From contig JAQSEB010000046.1 of the NCBI GenBank assembly GCA_030063045.1, positions 434,001 to 498,000 of the forward strand: 64,000 nt of DNA, read 5' to 3'. Under the pieces are notes generated by a model that had not been told where the DNA came from, made no database searches, and was given only the letters and a program-made list of their open reading frames with translations. Position 1 is the first letter of the stretch. Each line of letters begins with the position of its first letter. Both the position numbers and the translations under genes were made by a program. This DNA is from Pratylenchus scribneri (lineage: Eukaryota > Nematoda > Chromadorea > Rhabditida > Pratylenchidae). Positions 34,238 through 46,890 of this stretch are shown here, in pieces.

Positions 34238-35813
34238 TTAATTGATCACTCGCGACAATTTTTGGACTCGATTGAGGAGAATGTCGCCATCATGGAGCAA
34301 TTTCTTGTAGAGTTGATTTTTGTGGTCAGTTTGGGCCATTTCCACCACTCCCTGGCAACCATCAATTCGGCAACTGAGCAGTCCGGAGGAAATGAAGGTG
34401 AACAATTGTTGCTCCAAATAATCCTTCGTAACACCAAAACTTGCTGCCATCGTATCCAATTTGACCTGAAATGAACAAATTAAAATGAATTTCGGAATTA
34501 ATTCACCGATTTATAAGGAGCCAAGAATTGTTGATAGGCTTTGACGCGCATTGCCCGGGTGTAAAATTGGCAATGTGGCTTCAAATAACGATCATGCAGG
34601 AGAACATCCCTTTCCAATTTGGCCAATGCAACCATAAATTGGTCATATTCGGAGGCGAAGAATGTGTTCAATAGATTTTTGGCCAACGGGAGATTCGCGT
34701 TATTTTCACCAATTTCGGCATTTAACTAAAAAATATTTTATTGAAATTTTTGGATTTTATTAAATGTGTACCTGTTGTTGAACATCGCTGCAATTGATTA
34801 CTTTCTCCTTGAGATCGGGTCGGTCCAAAGCTGTGAAAAATTGAAATTCATTTTAATTTGAAATAAAAACCATAAACAGAAGTGACGACGGTGTAGAAAA
34901 TCAAATCCTCATAATTCATCAATTCGTATGCTCCGAATGTTGGCACTGCTTCCAGGAAAAGTTCAGCCGCTCCTTTCATGTCGCGAATGGCCATTTTGTA
35001 AAGTCCTTCATACGAACGGAGTCGATTTTTGCGGTCCCAATCGCCTCCCTTTTATAATTGGATTAATTTAAAAATGGAATTTGAGATTGAAAACCTTTTC
35101 CATCAGCTCCTTTGCCTTCTCAACATTTGTGGTAATCAACTCGTGATCCATGAAGAAAAGGCCAATTCGGATTAAATTGAACACCAAATCGATGCGATAG
35201 CCAACGCCCACAGTTTTGTCGAAAGTTTTTCCGAATGCCTCAACTGCATTTGTTTTGTCCCCAATTTTGCATAAATATTCTGATTTGGCCAGCCATGCCT
35301 GACGAACTTCGCTCTCACCTTTAAATTTATCCTCAATATAAATTATTAAATCCGTAAAAAGGCTAACCCAAATTTTTCTCCGCATCCTCAATTTGCTTGT
35401 CAATTTCGTCCAATCGAGCTTTGTTTTTCGCTTTGAATTGGTCCAGCAATGCTGCATCAATCTTCATGTTCACTTGTTTGCAGGCTTGCTCATAGAATGG
35501 TCCCATTTCGTTGTCCTTGATGTGCTAAAAAAATAATTCATTAAATGAAAAGATATTTTACTTATTAAACTAACTTGCAAAAGTTTCATCCAAATGTTGT
35601 AATTTTTGTTGTCTTGGCCAAAGAGAAAGAATAATTGAGCAATTTCCAAATTTGGGTTCTTTGAGATCAGCTAAAATTACAATTGGATTACATACATAAA
35701 TATTCATTCCAAAAATTGAAAACCTCTTTGTCAAATTCATCTTCTTTATTTTCCGGTTTCTTGGTTGCCGACTTTTCATTAGAATTAGACACATTTTCCT
35801 TATTCTGGACCAT
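34238..35813 (-). CDS. rpn-7: 26S proteasome regulatory subunit RPN7 (PSMD6)
   Basis: Eight exons (minus): 35724-35813, 35575-35670, 35368-35524, 35095-35318, 34871-35048, 34772-34830, 34507-34725, 34238-34465; 416 residues (human PSMD6 is about 390). Order: a charged N-terminal extension, TPR-like helical repeats (residues 30-200; [47 protein letters not shown]), then the PCI domain ([33 protein letters not shown] region, [18 protein letters not shown]). It ends KLSRVIN. The protein is a scaffold subunit of the proteasome lid and helps dock the deubiquitinase module. A strong acceptor (ttttcag) lies 33 nt upstream of the ATG on the minus strand, consistent with a trans-splice site. It is the last gene of a same-strand group (LACE1, VPS15, PPP4R2, RPN7). 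Confidence 0.93.
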
Positions 35814-35845
35814 TTTATTATTTCCGATTGCAATTTTTAATTAAT

Positions 35846-35860
35846 CTGAAAATTAACATT
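35846..35860 (-). promoter_or_regulatory. Probable spliced-leader acceptor of RPN7
   Basis: On the minus strand a pyrimidine-rich ttttcag ends at 35846, 33 nt before the ATG at 35813, with no upstream exon found. This is the usual appearance of a nematode trans-splice acceptor. The leader sequence itself is not in the window. Confidence 0.5.
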
Positions 35861-36596
35861 TGTCATAGATGAAGATACTATTGTCTGTTGGAATAACGGA
35901 TTCTTCGTAATTCGTATAATGGGAAAATTCGTAATATCATCATTTTATTTTAACCTGAGAGTAAGCCCAAATTTACTCACTAAATTCTATGAGACAGGAA
36001 ACTATATTAATCTGAATTAATAGAAAAAAAGCGTTTTGTTGGGTAAAAAATAAAATATGAATTCCGATTCAGTATTCATCAGTGATTGAATTCATCAAAA
36101 AAACAAAACATCAAATGAATGAAATGTTAAATTTGCTGATTCTGTCTGACTCTGATTCTCTGACTGACATACATTTCACAATTCATACATGAAAATAATA
36201 AATTAGATTTTTTTTTGCAATACCGTATTTTTATCATCTAAAATCTTTAGCCTCATCTCAGCTCTCGATCTCGAGTCTCGATGTAATGCATTATTAATAA
36301 TTATTTCAATTCAATAAATATTTTTACTTCTGTTTTTGATTCAAATATTAACTTTGACTCTAAACAACCAAATTCCCATCAAAATTGGACACAATTAGTA
36401 AAATTATCGGGCATTAAATTTGTAAAGCATATTCAGATTCAGATTTTCTAGAGGGAATGATCATTTATTTAATTGAAGAATTTCTAAAATTTAAATTTAT
36501 TGGTAAGTTTGAGATTGTTAAAAAATAAAAGTTAGAACGCTTCAAATTTTATTATTTACGGCAAATAAATTGCAAAATATTAAGGGAAAATAATGT

Positions 36597-37657
36597 TTAA
36601 TTTTCCATTTTCATTTCCGTGTTGCTTTCTTCATTCGATTGTTGTGCCCATTCTTGATTCTGTTGATGAGCATTTTTTTGGTTTTCTTGTTCCATTTTGG
36701 CAATTTTATTGGGCAGAGATTCGTCCAATTCATCGACCTTTAATTCCTTTTTATATAAAAAAAAAGAAATATATTTCACATACGCTCACAATAAAATTAC
36801 GCTCTACGGGGATTGGTGGCTCCTCTTCTTCATCAATTTGAATATTTTCATCGATTCCTTCACAAAAATTATTTACAAAATTAAATTTAATATCAATTTT
36901 TGACCTGTTGTTCGAAGTCCTTCCTCTGTTATTGTTGTAACCTAAAATAGTAGAATTAATATTTGACTAAATTATTTTTGAACATTTTACCACGTTTATA
37001 TTCTTCTCAATTGCTCGAAGAAATACACCAGTTTTGTGGTAATGCTTCATTGGTTGAGTCATAAGTTCGCAAAGTCTATAAGTTTACGAATTGAACTAAT
37101 TAATATGATCAAAATCAAACCTTTGTATTGTGAATGGTGTTCCCTGGAATTCATTTGCCTTATTCATAATGAATTGTTTGCATTCATTTAACTCTTCATT
37201 ATTAATTAATGCCTCCTTCAAATGATCGTCTTTTTGCCCTTCTGCCTCAATAATATGCATATCATCCATAACAGTCTATTTTAAATGAGGAATTATTTTT
37301 AATTTAATTATTTTACTTTTAATTTCCAAATGAATGCCGGCCGAATTAATTCCCAAGGAAGATGCGGTCTTCCGGTACGCGAAATGAACATGAAAAATTC
37401 ATCCACCAATGGATTGGAGGAACGCGTAAATTCATCATCATTTCTTATTGGAATATTCGATGGTTGCTAAAAAACTAAATTATAATTTAATTTGAAATAA
37501 ATTCAACCTCGGTGGGAGGGTCGAATGTTTCCAATGCTTCTCGATATTCCTCCACATTGTGAAAATTGATTTCCTCATCCGTTGATGAACTGGCTGGTTC
37601 AGTTGTGGATGATTGAACTTGTTGTTCAGCAGAGGAGGCAGAAAATTGAATAGTCAT
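36597..37657 (-). CDS. Protein phosphatase 4 regulatory subunit 2 (PPP4R2)
   Basis: Seven exons (minus): 37508-37657, 37317-37466, 37121-37275, 36991-37075, 36905-36941, 36784-36857, 36597-36746; 266 residues. A Ser/Glu-rich N-terminus is followed by the conserved PPP4R2 core: FISRTGRPHLPWELIRPAF, then FQGTPFTIQRLCELMTQP and HYHKTGVFLRAIEKNINVV (compare GIPFTIQRLCELL and FLRxxEKNVMVV in the family). The tail is acidic and Gln/Asn-rich. The protein anchors the PP4 catalytic subunit and directs it to substrates in DNA repair and at centrosomes. Exon 6 could end earlier, after IPIP, but the donor gtatgt used here is stronger. It lies 295 bp downstream of the VPS15 stop on the same strand. Confidence 0.85.
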
Positions 37658-37952
37658 TTTCCAAATATATAAAGAATTTAATTAATTGTTTTTTTTAAAT
37701 TGAATTAATAAAATAATAAATATTTGTTGATTAATAAACAAAATATTAATAAACATTCAATTTTAATGGATTTATCACACATCATTTGTAATAATATTTT
37801 GAAAAATATGAATAATATGGGCATTGGAAGAGGCTGGTCATTTTGTAAAAATATAAACAATTTATGAATGTAAATTGCAATTGCACTAATAATTAATTAG
37901 TAAATGGGAAGAAAATACTCGTATGAATGAATGAATGAATGATGAGAATTAT

Positions 37953-40900
37953 TTAACATATTTTCCACAATTTGATGACTCCTTCTCTTCCCGAGGAAAT
38001 CAATAAATCCGGATAAATTGAAAGTAAATCAGTTATTCCATCCCAATGCACTTCCGGAACTTGCTGGGTCATTCTCTGTCCTCCTCCAATTTTCTCATTA
38101 ATTCCACCAATTTGATCATTTCCATTCATTTGGTTGGCCAATTGACTTCGATCCTCTACCTGGATCCGGAGGACACTGTCCCGGAATTTGACTTGTCGAT
38201 AAACAATTCTGGCCGCCTTCAATTGTTGTAAATCATCGATTTTCTCCATTAATGGCAAATGCCGGCGATATGGACCACACAAATAGGCAGATGCATCGGC
38301 GTTACGCAAATTCCAGCAACGAATACTTCCTAAAATATTAAATAATATTTTTAATTATTTTATGTTTAAAAATACCTTCAGAATCACCGGTGAAAATTTG
38401 TTGTTCACCGTAAAGAGCAGAGGGGGCCACAGCGGTGGAAACAATTTCATTCTAAATAAATAAAATTACAAAATGTTTATTCTTTTTAGGTTTATACTTT
38501 ATAGACCAGCGGTGTTTCGGCACTTGGCCAAAACACATCAATTCGACTTTGGGAGGACAAATCCCAGAGTGATAATTCGGCCTCCCTTGAACAATTTGTC
38601 AATGCCAAATTGCAACGAGAACCATTTGGCAATGGCCAACACCGGAGGGGAATAATTCGGTCCGATGGATGGGACCAAGTGGCCACTTCGAGTCCAGAAA
38701 ATCTAAAATAAATTAAAATAATTATAAAAATAAATTTGAATGAACCTCAAATCCCAAAGAAGCATATTTTTGGTGGTCGCCGAACTGGCGGTCAGCAACA
38801 TCCACTGTTGATTGACCGAATCCACACAAAATGAGGTCAAAAGGCCATAACTATTTTTCACTTGTCTCTGCCAAACCGATGACAATTCAATCGCATTTCG
38901 ACCCTTTTTTGGTGCAACTCTAAATTAAAAAATGATTAAACCCAAAATTGTTGATTTAACCTTAAATCATAGCAAAAAACACTGCTATGGTGGGTGATGG
39001 CATAAATCAAATGTTCAACACAATAAATGTCGCTGACGGGCCCCTCCTGTTCCCGGTCCAATTGAATTGATTTGAGCAAATGTTTTCGCTCAATGTCGAA
39101 CATTTGGATGGAAGCATCGGCACAGGCCATCACCAAATGGCCACCACGATCGCCCATAAATCCGCAAGCATTGATTGGATGTGCTAAAATAATTAAATTT
39201 AAATAAATTAATTTTATCCGAAAATTACAATATCGAAGAGTGTCCAATGACATTGAAGCCGGTTGTGATTGATTTTGTAAAGAGGAAGTTGACCAAATTT
39301 TCACGGATTTGTCCACACTTGAACTGGCAAAATATTCTTGATTTGGAAGGGCCGATAATCTTAATAAAGAGATTAATTTTAAATTAAATTATAAATAAAT
39401 AAACCTTGTGATTTTTGCTGAATGTTCATGCATATGCGCCAGCAATCGAATATTTGGCCTCCTTGCCAGGCACCATCGATCTTTTGCTCCTCTCTCCTCT
39501 GCAATTGTTCCAATTCTTTGTTCATTGTTTAATGTTTTTCCTTTGTTATTTTCATCCAATGAAGCGGCGGCAATTCTTTCGGCAATTTCCGAATTTGTTT
39601 CACCCGCATTTGTTGTTATCCTCTTTTGGTCCGCATAACGTTGCTGTTTATGGCGAAGTGTTTCGGTCAGCAAAATTCGAGCCGACGATGAATCATCTTT
39701 TTGTGAATATAAATTATTGATTTATTGATTTTATAAATACCATTATTTCGGCTCAATCGATAATTTTCGGCACTTAAATCCACAATTTGTGCCGGTTCAA
39801 TCAATTCGGATGCATTAAATAATGTATGCTGTGTTCCGTGTTGGTCGATGAAAAAATGACTGGCCGTCAATTCCTTCTTCCCACGTTGATGAATTCCACT
39901 CTCCAAATCGAATATTTTCCTCCGAACTTTGCCTCCTTTTAAATCTCTCAAATTTATTCGGGCCAATTCTGAATATTTTTCACTACAGGAATACCTAAAA
40001 AATCCAATATTTAATTAAAATTTGTAATTATTTACGATCGTCTGAATTTGTCCATTTTGCCCAATAAATATTTGAATGAAATTAATTTGTCCTCCAATTC
40101 ATCGTCCATTCCCATATTTTGTAATTTTTTCATCACTGAATCCAATTTTTTAGTCTCTTTTTGATTTTGATGAGTCGCAAAAAACAGTGAATTTTTTCCT
40201 CCGCCCAATTTTTCCAGCGTTCTTCTTTCTTCAATGGCCGAAATTATTTCAATTGAATTTGATTGTTCTAAATTTGAATTTTAATTAATTAATTAATTAA
40301 TTTAATTTACTGATGAGAAAATCCCAAATTTGTCGGCCAATCGATGGTTTCAATGTTTCATAAATAACATCGCCACAATTTAGCCGAATTAAATGCTCTT
40401 TGAGGAATGGCCTGACCAATGGTGTTAATTTGCAATAAATGTCGGCAATTGAGAATGTACAGTCAAAAATGGTCAAAATATTAACCACAGAAATTCGGAG
40501 CCAATTATTCTAAAATAAAAAAATAAATAAATTAAATTTATTATTTAATTACCGGATGAACCAAAAATGGTACAAGGTTGGGAAGAAGATCACAAATTAC
40601 ATTTTTGGCCAATAATTGTTTTGAACAAAGTGAATAAATGCATTTCAATGATTCCAAAACCACAAATTCCTCACTGTCCTGTAGGCCTTGTTGGAGGAAT
40701 GGTTTCAATTTGTTGGTTTTGTTTTGGCCCAAATGCTTAGCCAAAATTGGAAATGCCTCAAAAAATGTTGCCCGAATTCGCCAGTCATTTTTGTCATTCA
40801 AAAGGCTGATCATATGCATTAAAACGTCGGTGACCCGTTGAGGGCCAAAAAATTGGCAAAGTAAATCCAAATTTTTGCATTCAAATAAACACCGGCGAAC

Positions 40901-42948
40901 TTCATTTTCGGATCCGCATAAAGTTACGAAAAATTCATTTATTGTGTCCTAAAAAGGCCCCAAATTTGGATTTAAATTAAAATATAAATTAACCTGTAAA
41001 GCTTGCCATTCTGTCTCCAATAAATGCTGTTTTTCTTTACTCAAAAATTGTTCCAATCGATTTTGTGGCGGAGAATTTTGATCCATCAAATTATTGTCCG
41101 GCGATTCACTTCGAAGACGGGCAACATTCACTTCAAAAAATCTAAAATTAATATTTTAAATTTAATAAATAAAATAATTTATTCAATTTACTTTGTTGAA
41201 ATTCTCGAAAAATGGCCCAAATTTTCGGCTAAAGTTATTTTCACCAGAGTTGATGGATCCGAAATAACCAATTTCTAAAATATTTTTGGTTAATTTAATT
41301 GATCGAATATTCCAGAAACCATTTTAGGGAAAATAAAATCCAAAAGACGGCATTCATCGGAAGGAATTATTGAATCGGTGAGACAAAGAATTTCCTTCAA
41401 AATAATCAATGATTCGGCCCGAACCAGCGGAAAATGATCGGAAAGGGAATTCACCAAATAGGGAATAATCCTTTCGTAAACAATCGAAGTTGAGGTTATT
41501 TTGGCCAATTCATAAAGAAGTGAAATTGAATCCTTAAAAAAAGTAAATTAATTCATTTTAATCCAAAGAATTTTACCATTTTTGATGTGAGTGAACGGCA
41601 ATTTCGGAGGGCAGAGCAAATAATGTTCACAAAAAGGACAGAAATTGGAGTGGATTCGGGATGGCGAAGTAATGCCAAAAAATTGTCCCTTTCCACAAAT
41701 AATCTGTGAATTTAAATTAATTAATTAATCCAATTAAATTAAAAACTTTGTAATTAATGCATCGGATGTTGGCTGATCTTGAAGTTCTTTGAAATAATTG
41801 TATAAATATTTTTCAAAAATTGGCGGAAATAAAGCAGCAGAAGAACATGGACAAAACTAAATTTTAATTTATTTATTTAAATTATTTAAAATAATTTTTA
41901 CATTTAAAAATTCCTCCCTCCTCCTTTTTGGATTTCTATCCAACATTATTCCAATCAATGGACGAAATTCCTCTTCCGGAATTTGTGCCAGCACTTTTTT
42001 CAAATATTGTTGTGCCCCATTTTCGTCCATATGTTTATAATCGATGGCTTGCGGTAAATTGAATGCAATTTGGCGGCCATCCGTAAATAATTCCACTAAC
42101 AAACATCCCATCGAAAAAATGTCCATTGCTTCGGTTAATCCTTCGTAAAAATTGCCAAAATCAATGCCATTGTGGTGTTGATCCACCGCCGAAATATTCT
42201 CATTATTTTTGAATCTTTCCGGCGCCAAATAGCAAAACCGTCGGCGACTTGTGTCGAAAAAGAATGTAAAATCGGATGGATTATCCTAAAATTGAAATTA
42301 AATATAATTTAAATTTAAATTAATTAAATTTACATATGGCAGTAAAGTTGGTTTGAAAGGCGCAAAATCGGTTAATTGAATCCAAAGGGAGGAGGAGACG
42401 AGAACATTTTGTGATTTTATGTCGCCATGTTTGACCCGGGCAATTTTCAATTGGGCCAATGCCTTCAAAAGTTGAAAGGCAATCCAACATTTTTCAATGG
42501 CACAAAGGAATGGGCGGGTGCTGAGGCGATCATAAAGGGTTGATTTGTAAAAAGGACGGCAAAGAATGGCGGAACGGGCGGTCACCTATTAATTTTCGGA
42601 TTTAAAAATATTTTTGAAAATTGAATAATTACATAAACTCTGTTGAATGGTGCACAGTTTCGATGGCCAAGAAGACTGCGGCAAATTTGCAGCAATTGTT
42701 CTTGATAGGAGTCAACTTGAAAGGATTGGTCGGGTAGAACGAACACTTTGACCACTAATGGTTCATCGGCATGTTCTGCTCTGGCCACTTTCATGAAACG
42801 AGTCGAACCAAGACTAAAAAATAATTAATTTGAAGTTGACTTAATGAATAGTTATTTACCTTGTTACATATTTGAGATCAGGAACTTCGGCAATATAAGT
42901 CTCAAATGGCAATAATTGATTGGCAATAGAGGTTTGAACATTTCCCAT
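37953..42948 (-). CDS. vps-15: VPS15 / PIK3R4, regulatory pseudokinase-like subunit of class III PI3-kinase
   Basis: Twenty exons (minus): 42860-42948, 42633-42813, 42334-42585, 41902-42285, 41747-41856, 41577-41703, 41320-41532, 41192-41274, 40994-41141, 40553-40948, 40311-40509, 40036-40267, 39741-39994, 39405-39696, 39229-39359, 38961-39183, 38746-38919, 38498-38702, 38376-38451, 37953-38329; 1,381 residues, all in phase (human 1,358). It starts MGN, an N-myristoylation signal. The divergent kinase domain has SLGSTRFMKVA instead of a Gly loop, HGDIKSQNVLV for HRD, TDFAPFKP for DFG, and DTSRRRFCYLAPERF, all family hallmarks. HEAT repeats follow (about 330-790; RIRATFFEAFPILAKHLG), then a linker and C-terminal WD40 propeller (about 980-1381; FASSSVDKSVKIWS ending GREGVIKLWKIC). 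It activates VPS34 on endosomes and in autophagy. An acceptor 15 nt before the ATG suggests trans-splicing. Confidence 0.95.
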
Positions 42949-43121
42949 TATTTCTTGTTTAAACTGATTTAATTATAATTATTATTTAAATTAAAATATT
43001 TAATAAAGTATTTATGGAACAAACACATACATAAATATTATGAGTATTACAAAAATATTTTCATTTTATACAATAAATGTTTTATCAATAATAAAGCTAA
43101 TTGAGCAATTCCTATTTCATT

Positions 43122-44877
43122 TTATGATGGTTTTCGATGTGCCAAATATGCTTCAGTTCTCATTTCAATTAGCCTGGATATTGTGCGTGAATAGGCGAAT
43201 AATTCTTCCGACCCGCTGAATACATTTGCCGATGCAGCCTCCTATAAAAATAAAATATAATTAATTAAATAACTAATTAAATTTTACTTCTCTTTCATTC
43301 ACATTCAAATCATCCATCAAAATTCTCTGTGAATCACTCAATGTTGATTTTTGCTGGTCAAATTGAAATAAATTCTCCAAATCTGCTTCTGCTGAACAAA
43401 TAATTCGAACTTTTTGATCATAAAATGTGTCAATGAGAGTGATGAAACGACGAGCCTCACTCAGGCGAAGATGGTTGAGAATGGGAATATTTCTGAATAA
43501 TATTAATTAAATGATTTATTTGGACAATTCAAACCTAATCAAAACGGTGTGAAAGACACGGGCAATCGCCATATAATCATTGGAACTCAATGGACGGGCA
43601 CAAAGTTCGTCAAAATGTAAATCTGCGACTCTTCCACAACATTTCTCCAATTTTAAGGTCCTTCCCAAAATGCTAATTGTTTTGGGGCCAACAACTGAAT
43701 TTATGGGAATTTAATCAGAATTAATTAATAATTAAACCATCATTTTCCTTTGAACACAATAATTTGAATATATTGTCCATTTTCAGTCGGGATTCCTCGC
43801 CAATTCCAACAAAAAACATTCCTTCAGCTTGTGTTGCAGTCTTATAATATTAATTTATTATTGACATAATTTAAAGGCTTACCTTTCTGTAATCAATTTC
43901 GGAATCCAAACAAATTACATTGCATTTTTGTTCCAATAAATGTATAAATGGAATAAATTGGTTCCTTTGTAATCCATTCTTGTATAAATCTTTTGGTGGG
44001 CGATTTGATGTACTAAAAACAATTAAATGGCTTAAATTAATTTTATATAAATTTACGCGACTAGAACGAGTCCTCGTGAAAATAATTCAGTGAATAATCT
44101 CTTCAAAATCATCGCATCGGCAATATCCACAACTTGGAACTCATCAAAACAAAAAAGCACCGCCCTTTGAATAATTTCATCGGCCAATTGAGGAATATGA
44201 TCGGAATGAGTTGATGAATTCAGTTTCAACCGGTGTAAATCTGAAATATTGCATTTAAGGGTAAATTTCAAAAGGAAATTTGACCTTTATGAAATTGCTG
44301 CATAAATTGATGAAAATGAATTCTTTCTCGTCGTTCAAATGGAACAGATTCATAAAATAAATCCATTAGCATTGTTTTTCCTCCACCTAAAATTGGTTAG
44401 TGAGATAAAAATAATTTACTAAGCAGTTTAAACCTACAGCTCCATGCAAATAAATACCATTTGGTGCCAAGGATGAAATATTTTTATTTGGAAGCGGCAA
44501 AAAGCGAGAAAATAATCTGTTCACTCCACGGATTATTTGAGTCCGATTATGGCTAGCTTCACTTTGATAATATGGCAAAATTTGTTGAAAAAGTTGGTCG
44601 AATTGTTGCACAACTTTAATCTTAAATTATATAAAATTAAAATATTTAAGTAAATTACAATATAATTATACTTGTTTTTCATCATATTTTAGAACATTAT
44701 TTTGCACATTGAACATATATTTGTCTGAAATTGTTGTTGATGAAGATGCATGTTGATGCCTATGAATGCAAAGTTGAACTAAAATAAAAAAATTAATTGC
44801 GTTTTAATTTAAAAAATAAAACCTATTTTCTTAATAAATCGATCGGATCCATCTGCATATTTTCGTACAATAATCAT
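43122..44877 (-). CDS. AFG1/LACE1-family mitochondrial AAA ATPase
   Basis: Ten exons (minus): 44823-44877, 44672-44778, 44434-44620, 44285-44386, 44057-44240, 43883-44012, 43738-43840, 43535-43694, 43288-43492, 43122-43241; 450 residues, all in phase. Walker A is GAVGGGKT (114-121) in the family context [17 protein letters not shown]; Walker B is LFCFDEFQV (Asp183, Glu184); then [25 protein letters not shown] and, near the end, [17 protein letters not shown]. These match AFG1/LACE1 (AFG1L), which binds the mitochondrial inner membrane and promotes degradation of respiratory-chain subunits. The N-terminus is short and basic ([10 protein letters not shown]...); a clear targeting peptide is not obvious, so an upstream exon could be missing. 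The gene is 173 bp upstream of VPS15 on the same strand. Confidence 0.92.
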
Positions 44878-45169
44878 ATTTTTAGGTAATTTTATTTTAA
44901 GATTTTGTAATTTTTAATTCTCTAAAAAATAATGGATGAGATTTGGATTTATTTGGGATAGGATATGGATTAATTGTCAAATATGGCATTTTCCATATTT
45001 TTGATCATCTCGCCATATTTTTTCCATATTTTATTTGCCATATTTTGCCATGTTTTTGAGAACTTGGCAAATTGGACAAAATTTCTCTTTACGAGGCCAT
45101 TTTTAGCTGCAATTTTTCGCTGCGCGGCTAATTTAAACTAAATTTTTTCCCTGCACTGTCATTATTGAG

Positions 45170-45560
45170 AATTAAGACTTGCGCCATAACTTATGGCCTA
45201 GCTGCGCGAGACTCGAATCAAATAAAAACCAATGACACCAGTTTCTTTTCAGCACCCTCGCCTCGATTACCCTCCCTACTACCCTAAACTTTTCATTTTA
45301 CTAAGTACTTGGCATGAATCATACATGATTTCTTGCCTTGCCAAAATTCTCTTCCTACAATTACGGTATTTGATATACCGTATACCAAAATCACGTAAAA
45401 TCACGTGAATCAATAAACTAACTATCTGGTCATGATCAGCACCCTCGAAAACCCCTATGGCCAAAAATTTAGCTCTATCTATCCATCCACACATCTCCGA
45501 GAAAATCGGGGGCAAACATACACATACACACACCTCTAAAATTATATATAGGATATTTGT
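45170..45560 (-). repeat. Inverted copy of the dispersed repeat at 19522-20066
   Basis: Read on the minus strand, this block reproduces in order: the cctctaaaattatatatagg end, the segment around ctccgagaaaatcgggg, the tatctggtc(a/g)tgatcagcac segment and the agcaccctcg...gattaccct / gctgcgcgaga part of the tandem units, here in single copy. It sits directly upstream of the gene at 45654 and could contain or disturb its promoter. Confidence 0.7.
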
Positions 45561-45653
45561 ATAAAAGCAAGCAACATTTTCATATTCTCTCCATTGTTTC
45601 CAATTTCCATATCAACATTCCCTATCCCATTGTTTAAACATTCCCTATTCCAA

Positions 45654-46405
45654 ATGAATTCCATCAATCCCAAAATGCCAGCATCAAATAACGAAGGAAA
45701 TACGCAGCTGCCCGAGACCTTGTTGATGGTATGTTAATTTTTTACCAACAAACTTTCATTTAATATTTGTTATTTTCAGAAAAAGACCGAGATGATGAGA
45801 ATGAATCAGAACTTGGATGTGGACGACCTTCCCTTCTTGGACTATCGGACTCAGGTTGGTTTTTGCTTTATGGTGTTTGACGAGATATTAATTAATGAAT
45901 GTCATTTTCAGTTAGCGCAGGAGATTTGTCAACTGGACACGGAAGGCGACAAAACGGGCATTATACCAGTTGACCATATTGTGAAAAAAGTTCGGTCAGT
46001 TTTTTGAATACAATTATCATTTCCTTCTAATTTTCAACTTTTAGTGACGTCTACGGCAAAACTCCTCTGGACATGAAGGGAATCGACATCGATTGGACGA
46101 AATGGGACGTCACATTGAGGGCAAGAGATCGGCCGTCTCCATACGATTTCCCGGCATTCCAGCGTCAGGCACAGGATTACGTAAGTTATTCATGACTTTT
46201 TTGACAGAAAATCCACAATTTTTTTCAGAAAGATTACCAGCGTAACGACAGAAGCAGAGGCGGCAGCAAAGCAACAGGGCTCGAGACCGATCACGGCGGT
46301 GTGGCTGGCACAATCCAAAGCGAAGCGGGCACAAACAAAACAATAGGAGCGGACATCGACAAGGATTTGTGTAGCGGCGGCGACTATGGATATGATTCAA
46401 TCTGA
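45654..46405 (+). CDS. Small EF-hand-like protein
   Basis: Five exons: 45654-45728, 45780-45854, 45912-45994, 46045-46180, 46229-46405; 181 residues. Residues 51-78 (EICQLDTEGDKTGIIPVDHI) resemble an EF-hand helix-loop-helix with acidic positions 59, 61 and 63 and the TGxIP turn, but the loop appears two residues longer than canonical, so calcium binding is doubtful. It is followed by KTPLDMKGIDIDWTKWDVTL and a Gly/Asp/Arg-rich tail. No signal peptide. I do not recognise a named family. Codon use is more GC-rich than in its neighbours. The 3' UTR carries a 37-bp tandem repeat. Same strand as the clarin-like gene 485 bp downstream. Confidence 0.65.
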
Positions 46406-46441
46406 TGTGCAAAAGAATGATGAGAGATAGATATATTGTTC

Positions 46442-46576
46442 CCCAATTGTATGATTGTATATTTCCTAATTATCATATCCCAATTGTATGATTGTATATT
46501 TCCTAATTATCATATCCCAATTGTATGATTGTATATTTCCTAATTATCATATCCCAATTGTATGATTGTATATTTC
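46442..46576 (+). repeat. 37-bp tandem repeat, about 4 copies, in 3' UTR
   Basis: Unit ccaattgtatgattgtatat plus ttcctaattatcatatc repeats with almost no change just after the stop codon at 46405. The last copy is cut short before gtgataaatatatt. Confidence 0.85.
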
Positions 46577-46890
46577 CAATTTGTTGTGCTTTTTTCATTT
46601 TTCCATTTGTGATAAATATATTTTGAATTTGGTTGCAGCATTTCTTGTATTTTGAAATTGATTCAAGTGTTTTTAAATTTCTTCTAAATTCTCTTAGAAT
46701 TTTTCATCTTTTGTTTTTATCCTTGACTACATTTCTCATTCATTTGTGCGCTAAAAAGGGGTCAAGGTTTTATTCCCATCTATCTGCCAGCTGATTTATA
46801 AAGCAAAAGCATACGAAAGGGGCAATTGATTTTGATTCAGAAGGAATCAACCTTCAAAATTGTAACCATTTCCTCTTTTGAAAAACAAAA

